Below, one piece after another: positions 7,875-16,459 of a stretch of 32,383 nucleotides of DNA. Under the pieces are notes generated by a model. It did not search any database and was not told the origin of the DNA. It saw nothing but the letters and a program-made list of their open reading frames with translations. A program made the position numbers and the translations under genes. Every line of letters begins with the position of its first letter. Position 1 is the stretch's first letter. Source of the stretch: Phaeodactylibacter sp. (GTDB taxonomy: Bacteria > Bacteroidota > Bacteroidia > Chitinophagales > Saprospiraceae); NCBI RefSeq assembly GCF_022763345.1, contig NZ_JALEGS010000098.1, positions 1 to 32,383 of the forward strand, given 5' to 3'.

Positions 7875-9347
7875 ATGAAGCATTACTTTTTTGTTGTACT
7901 GCTGGCCCTGTCCGGCAACCTTGCCCACGCTCAGCCCGATACCCTTCGGATGGGGCTGGAAGAAGTGGTCCGGATGGCACAGACCGGTGCGCCGGATGTG
8001 CAGATTGCGGAGACGGCCGTCAAAAATGGCTTTTGGCGTTATCAGTCTTTCCTGGCAGACTACCGTCCACAGATCAGTTTTGGGGCCACCCTGCCCAATC
8101 TGAACCGATCCATTCAGACCATTACGCTGCCCAATGGTTCCGATGCCTTTATCGACCGGGCCCTAATGAGCAACCTGGCTAATCTGAGCCTGGAGCAGGA
8201 CATTGCCCTTACCGGTGGCTCCATCTTCGCGCAAACCGCTTTGGAGCGGATTGATATTTTTGAAACCGACAACAACCCCGGCTCCACTTCCTACCTGAGC
8301 ACCCCGTTTGCGATTGGGTTTCAGCAACCGCTCTTCCAGTTTAATGCGCTGAAGTGGGCGAAGGAGATACAGCCTTTGGTGTACGAAGAAGCCCAGCGGG
8401 CCTTTTCGGAAGACCTGGAAGATGTCGCCTATAATGCTGCACTGTTGTTCTTCGATGTCCTGGTGGCTCAGCTCAACCTCGAAGCGGCGCAGCGCGATAA
8501 AAGGGATGCTGACACCCTCTTGGTCATCTCCCGTGGGCGTTTCGATGTGGGGCGTATTGCAGAAACGGAACTTCTCCAGATTGAGCTGAGTGCTATGAAT
8601 GCGGATGCTTCCCTCGCGTCCAGCCGGCTCGATTTGCAGACCAGTACCGAAGCCCTGCGTAATTTTCTGGGTATTCAGGAAGCCGTTTACTTTGAGCCTG
8701 CCACGCCCGGTGAAATTCCGGTTTTCGATATTGATGCGGACCAGGCCCTCAGCCTTGCCCGGCAGAACCGCAGTGAGTCGGTTGGTTTTGAACGGCAATT
8801 GCGCGAAGCCGACCGGGAAGTCGCCCGAGCCAAAGGCACTACCGGGCCTTCTGCGGATATTAACGGCTACTTTGCCCTTTCTCAAACGGCCAATATGTTT
8901 GGCGATGCCTATGTCGACCCACTGGATCAGGAGCGGCTCAACATCCGCCTCAATGTACCGATTGCGGATTGGGGCAAAGCCCGGTCCCGAATAGAAATCG
9001 CCCGCTCCAATCAGGAACTCACGCAGCTGCAGGTACAGCAAAACCGTGTCAATTTCGAGCAGGAAATCCTGATCAAAGTGCAACAGTTCAGCCTCTTGCG
9101 CAATCAGGTGGATCTCGCCCTGCGCGCCTACGATGTCGCCCGCCGGCAACTGGAGATCACCAGGCAGCGCTACCGCATCGGCAAGATTGCAATCGCGGAC
9201 CTGAATATTTCCATCAGCCAGGAAGCGAGTGCCCGGGCAGCCTATGTGAGTGCCCTTCGTGATTTCTGGCTCGCTTATTACGATTTGCGCCGTCTGACGC
9301 TTTATGACTTTGAAAACCAGCAAAGCCTGAAGCAGAACCGGGAGTAG
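7875..9347 (+). CDS. TolC-family outer-membrane efflux protein
   Basis: This 490-residue protein has a signal peptide cleaved after about residue 20 (LLALSGNLAHAQ). Two outer-membrane efflux repeats follow, each with the long helices that build the periplasmic tunnel. Typical motifs include LRMGLEEVVRMA near the N-terminus, the first-repeat helix AYNAALLFFDVLVAQLNL, GRFDVGRIAETELLQIE and the equivalent second-repeat QRYRIGKIAIADLNI. It should form the trimeric outer-membrane exit duct for the adaptor and permease encoded just upstream. It is the last gene of the operon. Its stop codon lies only 7 bases from the stop of the convergent gene at 9355, leaving no room for a separate terminator. 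Confidence 0.93.
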   Translation: MKHYFFVVLLALSGNLAHAQPDTLRMGLEEVVRMAQTGAPDVQIAETAVKNGFWRYQSFLADYRPQISFGATLPNLNRSIQTITLPNGSDAFIDRALMSNLANLSLEQDIALTGGSIFAQTALERIDIFETDNNPGSTSYLSTPFAIGFQQPLFQFNALKWAKEIQPLVYEEAQRAFSEDLEDVAYNAALLFFDVLVAQLNLEAAQRDKRDADTLLVISRGRFDVGRIAETELLQIELSAMNADASLASSRLDLQTSTEALRNFLGIQEAVYFEPATPGEIPVFDIDADQALSLARQNRSESVGFERQLREADREVARAKGTTGPSADINGYFALSQTANMFGDAYVDPLDQERLNIRLNVPIADWGKARSRIEIARSNQELTQLQVQQNRVNFEQEILIKVQQFSLLRNQVDLALRAYDVARRQLEITRQRYRIGKIAIADLNISISQEASARAAYVSALRDFWLAYYDLRRLTLYDFENQQSLKQNRE

Positions 9348-9354
9348 GGATGTC

Positions 9355-10758
9355 TTAGCTTAGCTTGGCCAGCAGCCAGTCCCGGTTGTTGAGCGGCTGG
9401 GTGGCTTCCACCTTTGCCCGCAGTGTGGGATAAGAGGCTGGCAGCTGCCGCAGCAGTGCGCCTGTCAGCCGTATGAAGTTTGCGTAAGGGGTTTTGACCT
9501 TGGTGGAGATTGACCGGTTGCGTCTCAGGAAAACCTGAAAAGCCTTTAGCGAAGCTTCGAGTGCATCCCAGGCGCCCTGTTCGTAGTAGATTTTGGCCAG
9601 CAGCGTCCGGCTGCCGAGGTTGTAGTGAATATCCGTGAACTCCACCTGCCGGAGCTGATTGAGGGCGGTCTCGTAGTCTGCTCTGAAAAAGTAGAGCTCA
9701 GCCAGATTGTAATGCAGCGCATCCTTTTGCTGGTCAGCGGGCAGATAGTCTGAGTACGCTTTGACAAAATCCTCCACCCAATCATACCTTTTCAGGTTGA
9801 GCCCCAGCTTGACTATGTTTTTATAGGTCCAGGGCGATAATTGCTTTTCCTCAATCAAAATTTTCTCGTCAATTCCCTGCTGGTATAACCCCAGCAAATG
9901 TGGAGCAAAAGACCGTTCACCATCACGTATCCTGCCAATGCAATAATTAATGGCGTAGTAGAGTAGGGGGCGGGCGGTTTCCTGGCTCAGCCGGTTACTC
10001 CACCCTCGGAATAAGTCAACATAACTGAAAAAAGTCTCCTGATGGCGGGCAGGTGCCTGCAGCATCTGATAAAGGTACAGGTAGAGTTGGTGCAGCGGTT
10101 TTGAGCTCAGGTCTTGTCCGGACAAATGGTTGATCACGGGCTCCACCAATGTGGGATCAAAATCCTGATCAATCAGGCGCTGCCGGTTGAGCATCTCGCA
10201 GGTGTACTGTAGCTTCTGTAGCATAAAGAAATCATCCAGGGCGCTGTTGGCTTCCTGTAGAAAGGGCGTGGGCTGCCGCGTATTTTGCCGGAAAAACTGC
10301 TGTTCGGCCAGATCGAGCAATTGCCAGCTTTGCAAGTGATGTGTAGGGCTTAGCGGTGCCTTTTCCAACGCATCGTTTGCTTTGCGGTTAGCTTGCCGGT
10401 AGTGCTTGCCCAATTGGAGCCGGGCCAGTTCTTCCGCCTTGATTTGTTCGGCAAGGGCGGTATCCTCCTGCAGGCGCTTCCAAACCAGCCAGTCTTCTGC
10501 CAGTTTCAGCAGGTCGCTCATCAGCTGATTGAGCATTTGGTAGTGGTAAGGCTGTTTTGGGAACAACCCCTTAAATACGGCTTCCCGTTCCAATGCTTCC
10601 GGTTTCCACCCATCTGTCCAGAGAGCATGCAAATGACCTAGTAAGCGGTGCGCATCCGGATTGGGATTGTGGAAGGGGCTCTCCACAAAAGCAAGCAGGC
10701 TGCGCCAGTCGTAGCCGTCAAGGGTCTGGAGGAATTGGAGGAGCTTGGTGTTTTTCAT
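9355..10758 (-). CDS. Conserved protein of unknown function, helical
   Basis: This 467-residue protein has no signal peptide or membrane segment and is predicted almost wholly alpha-helical. The N-terminal third carries short conserved-looking motifs: FVESPFHNPNPDAHRLLGHL (about 25-44), VFKGLFPKQPYHYQ and LNQLMSDLLKLAEDWL. The C-terminal part looks like degenerate TPR-type helical hairpins (ALHYNLAELYFFRADYETAL, TLLAKIYYEQGAWDALEASL). I recognise the pattern as a cytoplasmic protein common in Saprospiria but know of no assigned function. A scaffold role is only a guess from the TPR-like helices. It is convergent with the efflux operon and lies 42 bases downstream of the frameshifted sorting-domain gene. 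Confidence 0.75.
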   Translation of the reverse strand: MKNTKLLQFLQTLDGYDWRSLLAFVESPFHNPNPDAHRLLGHLHALWTDGWKPEALEREAVFKGLFPKQPYHYQMLNQLMSDLLKLAEDWLVWKRLQEDTALAEQIKAEELARLQLGKHYRQANRKANDALEKAPLSPTHHLQSWQLLDLAEQQFFRQNTRQPTPFLQEANSALDDFFMLQKLQYTCEMLNRQRLIDQDFDPTLVEPVINHLSGQDLSSKPLHQLYLYLYQMLQAPARHQETFFSYVDLFRGWSNRLSQETARPLLYYAINYCIGRIRDGERSFAPHLLGLYQQGIDEKILIEEKQLSPWTYKNIVKLGLNLKRYDWVEDFVKAYSDYLPADQQKDALHYNLAELYFFRADYETALNQLRQVEFTDIHYNLGSRTLLAKIYYEQGAWDALEASLKAFQVFLRRNRSISTKVKTPYANFIRLTGALLRQLPASYPTLRAKVEATQPLNNRDWLLAKLS

Positions 10759-10800
10759 GTATCGGATATGCCTAGTTTTTTAGAGAATCCTCAGTTGTTT

Positions 10801-11207
10801 TTACCGAAGAAGTAGAACATGGCCTTGCCGGGCTACCGTACGCCCGCTTGCCAGCTCCCGAAATTGGGCTACATAGGGATATAGGCCAGAAGTTACCGGC
10901 TTTCCGTTCATTTGCCCATCCCAGATTGAATGATTCCTGTTTCCCTCAAAGACCAGACCTCCCCAACGATCAAATATCCGCATAATAATGAGCTCGAACC
11001 CGTCCCCCTGTGGGAAAAAATAGTCGTTGATACCATCACCATTTGGGCTAAACGCTGTGGGGATTTATTTGCAATCAGAGTGTTAATATGATGCTGCTTT
11101 CCTTCAGAGCCCAAAACCTTGATCCAGTTTTCCTGCCCACCCATTATTGCCGGGAGTAAAAAGCAAAAAAACAATATCAGCGTAAGCCTAGCTGGTAAGG
11201 TATTCAT
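10801..11207 (-). pseudogene. Frameshifted gene: signal peptide plus T9SS type B sorting domain
   Basis: From the ATG at 11205-11207 the first frame encodes a signal peptide (LTLILFFCFLLPAIMGGQ) and about 30 more residues ending TLIANK. The next frame then continues with IPTAFSPNGDGINDYFFP, MRIFDRWGGLVFEGN, WDGQMNGKPVTSGLYPY and a final GHVLLLR before the stop at 10801-10803. That second part is a complete gliding-motility-associated C-terminal domain, the CHU_C or type B T9SS signal. In its frame a TAA lies directly before IPTAF, so the two parts need a shift at the A-rich run near 11066-11073; one extra A would join them as LIANKIPTAFSPN. Even repaired, the product is only about 135 residues with almost no passenger, suggesting an internal-deletion remnant. 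A sequencing error at the run is also possible. Confidence 0.75.
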
Positions 11208-11403
11208 ATTGTAGTCATTTTATCTAGTGCCTCAAGCCATACATCCTTGAAGAAAGCAAAGGACAAAAAGCCGACAAATCAGAGCAGGAAAACTCAGGTT
11301 TAAATATTTATCCGAGTCTAAAAATAACACAAAACACTGATAAATAGCATATAAATTTTGAATAATCTTAGGTTCTTACACATACAAATATAAAAAAATG
11401 TAG

Positions 11404-11434
11404 TTGTGCCCCCTCCGCCTTGCCCTTACTTTTG
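11404..11434 (+). promoter_or_regulatory. Bacteroidota-type promoter for the 11459 gene
   Basis: TTG at 11404-11406, a 20-base spacer and TACTTTTG at 11427-11434 match the -33 and -7 consensus. Transcription would start near 11441, giving a leader of about 18 bases before the ATG at 11459. It probably also drives the PKD/Kazal gene downstream. Confidence 0.8.
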
Positions 11435-11458
11435 TAGTGTAAGAAAAAGTAATCACCC

Positions 11459-12550
11459 ATGCGGAAGATATTTTGGATAGCAACTTTCTGGGTTTTCGTT
11501 TCGGGCCTGCAGGCGCAGGTTTACCCGGGCGATGCCAACAACAGCGGCAAAGTCGATCAGGCAGATGTGCTGTACACCGGTTATGCTTATGGCAGTGCCG
11601 GTCCGGCGCGCATTCAGACCGGCACCATTTTTGAAGAAATGCCGGTTTCCATCAACTGGATGCAAAGCTTCCCCAGTGGCGTGGGCTATGCGCATGCGGA
11701 TGCCAATGGCAACGGGCAGGTCAACCTCTCGGATATGCTGGCGGTGGTGACCAATTTCGGGCAAAGCCACTCCACACCGGCCCCGGTTGTTTTCCCTGCC
11801 GCTGTACCGGGCATGGATGCTGCGCTTGCCTTTACGCCTGATTTGCTGAACCCTCCGCTAACTGCGGGATCCATCGTCAATATCGCCCTGGATTTGGACT
11901 ACCCCAACCTGCCCACTGAGGTAAACGGGCTGGCATTTGAGATCGCTTTCAACAAAAACTACATCCAAAGCATTTCGCTCAGCTACGATCAGGATTGGCT
12001 GGGCGGCACCTCGGAATCCTTCCGCTTCCAAACCATCAGTACAAGTCAGACGGACCGGCTGAAGACAGCTTCTACGCGCTACGGGGTCAACCCCACCGCA
12101 GCAGAAGGAAGGGTAGGGGTTTTGTCCATCGTCATTGAGGATGATCTGATCACCTTTATGCAGGCTGACAGCGCCAAGATACTCCTGGAAATCAAGGAAG
12201 TCATGCTCGTCAACGACAGCCTGGAATTGCAGCCGGTCGTGACCGACAGCCTGATGCTGACCGTATACAACCCCAACTACTTGGTCACCCAAACCCTGAC
12301 GGAGGAAACAGCCGATATGCGCCTTCTCCCCAATCCTGTGCGCAACGGCCGGGTATTGGTGGAAGCCCCCAAAGGCATAGCGCGCGTTGGTGTCTTCAAT
12401 ATACTGGGGCAACCACTCTACGAACAGGAACCCCGGACGCCCACCTTTGAAATCGCTGTGCCCGGCAGCTGGCCAACCGGTTACTACCTGGTGCGCGTGC
12501 AGCAAAGTGACGGGCTGTTAAGAGAAAAACTATTGTACATCATTCAATAA
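11459..12550 (+). CDS. Secreted dockerin/cohesin-like protein with T9SS type A sorting domain
   Basis: This 363-residue cargo protein begins with a signal peptide (about 1-20, ending GLQAQ). Two calcium-binding dockerin-like loops follow: GDANNSGKVDQADVL (about 23-37) and DANGNGQVNLSDML (about 80-93), each with the DxNxxGxVxxxD pattern. They are separated by about 45 residues rather than being adjacent as in cellulosomal dockerins, which is the usual Saprospiria arrangement. Residues about 115-270 look like a cohesin-type beta sandwich (GSIVNIALDLDYP, VNGLAFEIAFNKNYI). The C-terminal 75 residues are a type A sorting domain: LLPNPVRNGRVLVE, then VFNILGQPLYE and GYYLVRVQ. It is probably exported by T9SS and attached at the surface. 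The next gene follows after 14 bases, so the two probably form an operon. Confidence 0.85.
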   Translation: MRKIFWIATFWVFVSGLQAQVYPGDANNSGKVDQADVLYTGYAYGSAGPARIQTGTIFEEMPVSINWMQSFPSGVGYAHADANGNGQVNLSDMLAVVTNFGQSHSTPAPVVFPAAVPGMDAALAFTPDLLNPPLTAGSIVNIALDLDYPNLPTEVNGLAFEIAFNKNYIQSISLSYDQDWLGGTSESFRFQTISTSQTDRLKTASTRYGVNPTAAEGRVGVLSIVIEDDLITFMQADSAKILLEIKEVMLVNDSLELQPVVTDSLMLTVYNPNYLVTQTLTEETADMRLLPNPVRNGRVLVEAPKGIARVGVFNILGQPLYEQEPRTPTFEIAVPGSWPTGYYLVRVQQSDGLLREKLLYIIQ

Positions 12551-12564
12551 AATCACCCGACTTT

Positions 12565-15354
12565 ATGAAAAACCTGACTGTTTTACTATTAGCGTTCTGT
12601 AGCTTCTTCAATAGCTATGCTACGGAGCTCAGCGTTTCCGGCAGCCTGCTATTTGGGCCCGATCAGGACCCTGTGCCTGGATTTGAAGTGGAATTGCTGC
12701 TGCCCTCCCTTGATGAGTACCTGTTTGCCGTTACTGAAGCGGATGGAAGCTACACGTTTACCTTCAACCACGACTTTAGCAACATGCCCACGCTAACGGC
12801 CACTGTGAGTACCATCGATTTCTGTACGGGCGTATTCCTTACGGAAACAGTAACGCTGCAGGAGAGTGCCCCTTCGGCAACGGGAGTGGACCTGATCATC
12901 TGTGGCGACATCAATCCGCCGCCACCACCGGAGCACTGCGAAGCCTTCTTCTTCATGGAGCAGATCAATGCTGACCCCTACGAAGTACAGTTTTATGACC
13001 TATCGAGCACCGCCACGCCTGTGGAATCCTGGTTTTGGGATTTTGGGGATGGCAACACGAGCGACGAAGCTTCCCCCCTGCACACTTATGCTACTACGGG
13101 AGTGTATGATGTTTCATTGACCATCACTGCTGATACTTGTACCGCTATCTTCACCAATCCGGTCTATGTTGAAGATTTCGTGCCCTGTGACTGCGACTGG
13201 AATGAGTACGACCCGGTGTGCATTGAGGTAGCGCCAGGCATTGTGGAGCTTTTTGAAACCCTCTGCTATGCCGAATGCGCAGGGTATAGCGCCGATGATG
13301 TCGTGGACTGCAGCGACAACGGCTTTGACCTTTGCGAAGCCTTCTTTACCTACGAACAAGGCGCGGATAGCCTGACCCTGGATTTTACGAGTTTTTCTTT
13401 CACTTTTGGGGACAGTATCATGGGCTACAACTGGACGTTCCCGGATGGCGGCACCTCAACGGAAGCCAATCCCAGCTACACTTTCTCAGAGACAGGGTCG
13501 TTTGATGTCAATCTCACCATCGTCACAGAAAGCGGCTGTGTCAGCTCCTATTCCCAACCCGTATATGTGGGGGACAACGGCGGTCCTTGCAACTGTGATG
13601 ATGTCTTCGACCCGGTTTGCGTGATCAATGAAGCTGGCGTGATCATCACGATGCCGAGTGCCTGCGTAGCCATTTGCTCCGGTTATGGGCCGGATGAAAT
13701 TTACGACGATTGCAATTTTGACGATTGCGACTGCCCGCTGGTTTTTGAGCCGGTTTGTGTGGAGCTGTTCCCCGGGCTGGTCTTCGAATTCCCCAATGCC
13801 TGTGTGGCAGAGTGCGAAGGCTTTACCACAGATGATTTTATCGATTGCGAAGGCGATGTCAGCTGCGTTTGCCCCGCCATTTTTGATCCGGTCTGTGTAG
13901 TGGAGAATGGCGACACCCTGACCTTCCAAAACCCTTGCTACGCCGAATGCGAGGGCTTTGGGCCTGATCAGTTCGAGGACTGCGATATCGATGCGCCCTG
14001 TGGTTGTGATGATGTCTTCGACCCGGTTTGTGTGGCGACGCCTTCCGGGCAGATTCTCACCTTCCCTAATGCCTGCTTTGCGGAATGCGAAGGCTATGAT
14101 TCATCTGTGTTCTTTGAGTGCGACGATCCTGGTGACTGCAACTGTTATCAGGTTTACGATCCGGTATGTGTAACGCTTCCGAATGGCATTGAGCTGGTCT
14201 TCCAAAACGACTGTTATGCCGAATGCGAAGGCTTTGGCCCGGATGAGTATGCGCCCTGTGACGGTGGAGGCGAATTCTGCGAAGCTTACTTTGAGGTCAT
14301 GGAAACCGATGTGCCCGGGCAGGTACAGTTTTTTGATGCCTCTTTCGTGACCGACGGTACGGTGGTGGAGTGGTTCTGGGACTTTGGTGATGGCAACAGC
14401 AGCACGGCGCAAAACCCGGTACATACTTATGCGGAAACAGGTATTGTGGAAGTTTCCCTGACCATCACAACCAATGAGGGCTGCACCAGTACTATTGTGC
14501 ACCCGATATTCCTCGGTAGTGGCGGTGGCGCAGGCAATGGCCCGGAATGCCAGGCGATGTTCTCCTTCGAGCAGGATGCAGACGACCTGTTGTCCTTTAC
14601 CTTCATGGATATGTCCATGGGCGATGACACAGATTCCTGGTTCTGGAGCTTTGGGGATGGCAATAGCAGCACGGCGCAAAACACGTCTCACACTTATGCT
14701 GCACCCGGGCTTTACCTGGTCACGCTGACCATTACCAGCGGCGATTGCACCAGCAGCATGAGCATGATTATCCTGACCGACTTCGATATCCTCTATGATG
14801 AAGACTGCCTCGCACTCTTCCTGCCGTTCAAGACCGATAGCCTGACCTATGCCTTCCTGAACCTGTCTTCCGATTTCGGGGCAGGCTACCAGTGGGATTT
14901 TGGCGATGGCAATACAAGTACGGAAGCCATGCCTGTGCACACTTATGCCGCACCAGGCAACTACGAAATCTCGCTGACGATGACGACACCGGATGGCTGT
15001 GTATCCACCTTTACCGTGACCATCAATCCGGTCATCAATGGCTTTACCGGGCAGCCTTCCTTCCTGATGGCAGTCGATACGGACGACAACTATGAACAAC
15101 CACTGGGCCAGATCAAGGCTTATCCGAACCCCGCCCGTGAGCAAGCCACGCTTGACCTCGACCTTCAGCAGGGAGGCGCCTATGAATTGCGCCTGCTCAA
15201 CCTGAACGGGCAAGCCCTCTGGCAGCAGCACTACAACTGGAGCGCCGGACGGCAGCAGATCGACCTCGACCTGTCGGACGTGCCCGCCGGTATGCTGATG
15301 CTGCAGGTGCGCGGCGAGCAGGGCACCGAAACCCTGCGCCTGATAAAGCAATAA
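12565..15354 (+). CDS. Secreted mosaic of PKD and Kazal-like modules with T9SS type A sorting domain
   Basis: This 929-residue cargo has a signal peptide (1-19), an Ig-like regulatory domain (about 22-112) and a PPPPP linker. Then come PKD1 (about 125-205), Kazal-like 1 (207-248), PKD2 (255-338), Kazal-like 2-6 in tandem (341-565) and PKD3-5 (571-652, 658-740, 745-823). A type A sorting domain follows at about 850-929 (AYPNPAREQATLDL). PKD modules show WxWDFGDGNxS and HTYAxxGxYxVSLT; PKD2 has the variant WTFPDGGTS. The Kazal-like modules read CxC, 7-8 residues, DPVC, about 14 residues, C, 3 residues, C, about 10 residues, C. Kazal domains normally inhibit serine proteases, but these spacings differ from classical ones, so inhibition is inferred. 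PKD modules usually act as spacers or in binding. It shares a likely operon with the gene 14 bases upstream and ends at a terminator at 15402. Confidence 0.88.
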   Translation: MKNLTVLLLAFCSFFNSYATELSVSGSLLFGPDQDPVPGFEVELLLPSLDEYLFAVTEADGSYTFTFNHDFSNMPTLTATVSTIDFCTGVFLTETVTLQESAPSATGVDLIICGDINPPPPPEHCEAFFFMEQINADPYEVQFYDLSSTATPVESWFWDFGDGNTSDEASPLHTYATTGVYDVSLTITADTCTAIFTNPVYVEDFVPCDCDWNEYDPVCIEVAPGIVELFETLCYAECAGYSADDVVDCSDNGFDLCEAFFTYEQGADSLTLDFTSFSFTFGDSIMGYNWTFPDGGTSTEANPSYTFSETGSFDVNLTIVTESGCVSSYSQPVYVGDNGGPCNCDDVFDPVCVINEAGVIITMPSACVAICSGYGPDEIYDDCNFDDCDCPLVFEPVCVELFPGLVFEFPNACVAECEGFTTDDFIDCEGDVSCVCPAIFDPVCVVENGDTLTFQNPCYAECEGFGPDQFEDCDIDAPCGCDDVFDPVCVATPSGQILTFPNACFAECEGYDSSVFFECDDPGDCNCYQVYDPVCVTLPNGIELVFQNDCYAECEGFGPDEYAPCDGGGEFCEAYFEVMETDVPGQVQFFDASFVTDGTVVEWFWDFGDGNSSTAQNPVHTYAETGIVEVSLTITTNEGCTSTIVHPIFLGSGGGAGNGPECQAMFSFEQDADDLLSFTFMDMSMGDDTDSWFWSFGDGNSSTAQNTSHTYAAPGLYLVTLTITSGDCTSSMSMIILTDFDILYDEDCLALFLPFKTDSLTYAFLNLSSDFGAGYQWDFGDGNTSTEAMPVHTYAAPGNYEISLTMTTPDGCVSTFTVTINPVINGFTGQPSFLMAVDTDDNYEQPLGQIKAYPNPAREQATLDLDLQQGGAYELRLLNLNGQALWQQHYNWSAGRQQIDLDLSDVPAGMLMLQVRGEQGTETLRLIKQ
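13586..14263 (+). repeat. Five tandem Kazal-like coding modules
   Basis: Five consecutive modules of roughly 125-140 bases encode the six-Cys pattern ending in recurring AECEGF/Y motifs. DNA similarity between copies is visible, for example gatgatgtcttcgacccggt recurs at 13598 and again near 14008. A sixth, separated copy lies at about 13180-13312. The pattern suggests expansion by duplication within the gene. Confidence 0.8.
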
Positions 15355-15401
15355 ACCGACTGTTGTAAGCAATTCACCCGTACTCCAATCATTTAAAACC
15401 C

Positions 15402-15434
15402 GCCTGCACGGTTCAGTCCGTGCAGGCTTTTTTG
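15402..15434 (+). terminator. Rho-independent terminator
   Basis: GCCTGCACGG (15402-15411) pairs perfectly with CCGTGCAGGC (15418-15427) around ttcagt, followed by seven T. It ends the 11459-15354 transcript. Confidence 0.9.
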
Positions 15435-15442
15435 TATCTTCG
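15435..15442 (+). promoter_or_regulatory. Possible -7 element for the dehydrogenase gene
   Basis: TATCTTCG directly follows the T run of the terminator and is one base from TAnnTTTG. The transcript would start about 30 bases before the ATG at 15480. The upstream -33 position is only TTC within the hairpin loop, so the call is weak. Confidence 0.4.
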
Positions 15443-15479
15443 CCCCCCGAAAATCCTAACATAGTCTAAAACCAAATCC

Positions 15480-16370
15480 ATGAAAAATATCGCAGTAATC
15501 GGTGCCGGCACTATGGGCAACGGCATCGCCCACGTTTTCGCCATGAATGGCTATTCCGTCAGCCTGATCGACATCTCTGAGGAAGCGCTCGACAAAGCCC
15601 TCGCCACCATCACGAAGAACCTCGACCGCATGCTCAAAAAAGAGCGGATCACCGAGGAGGTGAAGCAGAAAACGCTTGCCAACCTGACCAAACAAACGGA
15701 CCTGAAAACCGGTGTGGCTGAAGCTGATCTGGTCGTTGAAGCCGCCACCGAGCGCGTAGACCTCAAGCTGAAAATCTTCAAGGATCTGGACGAGGCGGCA
15801 CCGAAGTCTGCCATCCTGGCGACCAATACTTCTTCCATTTCCATCACCAAGATTGCGGCAGCGACAACGCGCCCGGCGCAGGTCATCGGCATGCACTTCA
15901 TGAACCCCGTGCCGGTCATGAAGCTGGTAGAGGTCATCCGCGGCTACGCCACTTCAGATGAGACCACGGACACCGTCATGGACTTGTCCCGCAAACTCGG
16001 CAAAGTGCCGGTAGAGGTCAATGATTACCCAGGGTTTGTCGCCAACCGGATTTTGATGCCAATGATCAATGAAGCGATTATCTCCCTGCACGAAGGCGTG
16101 GCCGGCGTGGAGGAAATCGATACGGTCATGAAGCTCGGCATGGCGCATCCTATGGGGCCGCTGCAACTGGCGGACTTTATCGGTTTGGATGTCTGCCTGT
16201 CCATCCTGAATGTCCTGTTTGAAGGCTTCGGCAATCCTAAGTACGCTCCTTGCCCGTTGCTGGTCAATATGGTGACGGCCGGCAAGCTGGGCGCGAAGTC
16301 AGGTGAAGGCTTTTACACCTACGGCCACGGTACTAAAGAACTGGTCGTGGCGGGCGCATTCAAAAAATAG
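15480..16370 (+). CDS. hbd: 3-hydroxybutyryl-CoA dehydrogenase (3-hydroxyacyl-CoA dehydrogenase family)
   Basis: This 296-residue soluble enzyme interconverts 3-hydroxybutyryl-CoA and acetoacetyl-CoA with NAD(H) or NADP(H), in fatty-acid oxidation, butyrate or polyhydroxybutyrate metabolism. The N-terminal Rossmann fold has GAGTMG at 8-13 and an acidic residue at the end of strand 2 (LIDI, 29-32), which favours NAD. The family signature is GMHFMNPVPVMKLVEVI, with catalytic His139 and its partner Glu151. The C-terminal dimerisation domain has GFVANRILMPMINEA and GMAHPMGPLQLADFIGLD. Length is normal for the single-function form. No other beta-oxidation gene is adjacent. The ATG at 15480 directly starts the first strand (KNIAVIGAG), so the start is well supported. 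Confidence 0.95.
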   Translation: MKNIAVIGAGTMGNGIAHVFAMNGYSVSLIDISEEALDKALATITKNLDRMLKKERITEEVKQKTLANLTKQTDLKTGVAEADLVVEAATERVDLKLKIFKDLDEAAPKSAILATNTSSISITKIAAATTRPAQVIGMHFMNPVPVMKLVEVIRGYATSDETTDTVMDLSRKLGKVPVEVNDYPGFVANRILMPMINEAIISLHEGVAGVEEIDTVMKLGMAHPMGPLQLADFIGLDVCLSILNVLFEGFGNPKYAPCPLLVNMVTAGKLGAKSGEGFYTYGHGTKELVVAGAFKK

Positions 16371-16391
16371 CAATCAATTTGTTTCGTAGTC

Positions 16392-16422
16392 TTGTTTTTA
16401 AACATTTTTTGTTTTACATTTG
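16392..16422 (+). promoter_or_regulatory. Bacteroidota-type promoter for the glucosaminidase gene
   Basis: TTG at 16392-16394, a 20-base spacer and TACATTTG at 16415-16422 fit the consensus. The start would be near 16429, about 31 bases before the ATG at 16460. Confidence 0.75.
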
Positions 16423-16459
16423 TGTTTGTACACATTTTTGAAACAAAAAGGGGCAAGAC

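Noticed and set aside
8163..9323. 386-codon frame antisense to tolC
   Set aside because: Shadow of the TolC frame, with no domain or signal of its own.
14101..15462. 453-codon frame antisense to the PKD/Kazal gene
   Set aside because: Lies opposite a gene with clear domains and crosses its terminator; caused by codon bias of the real gene.
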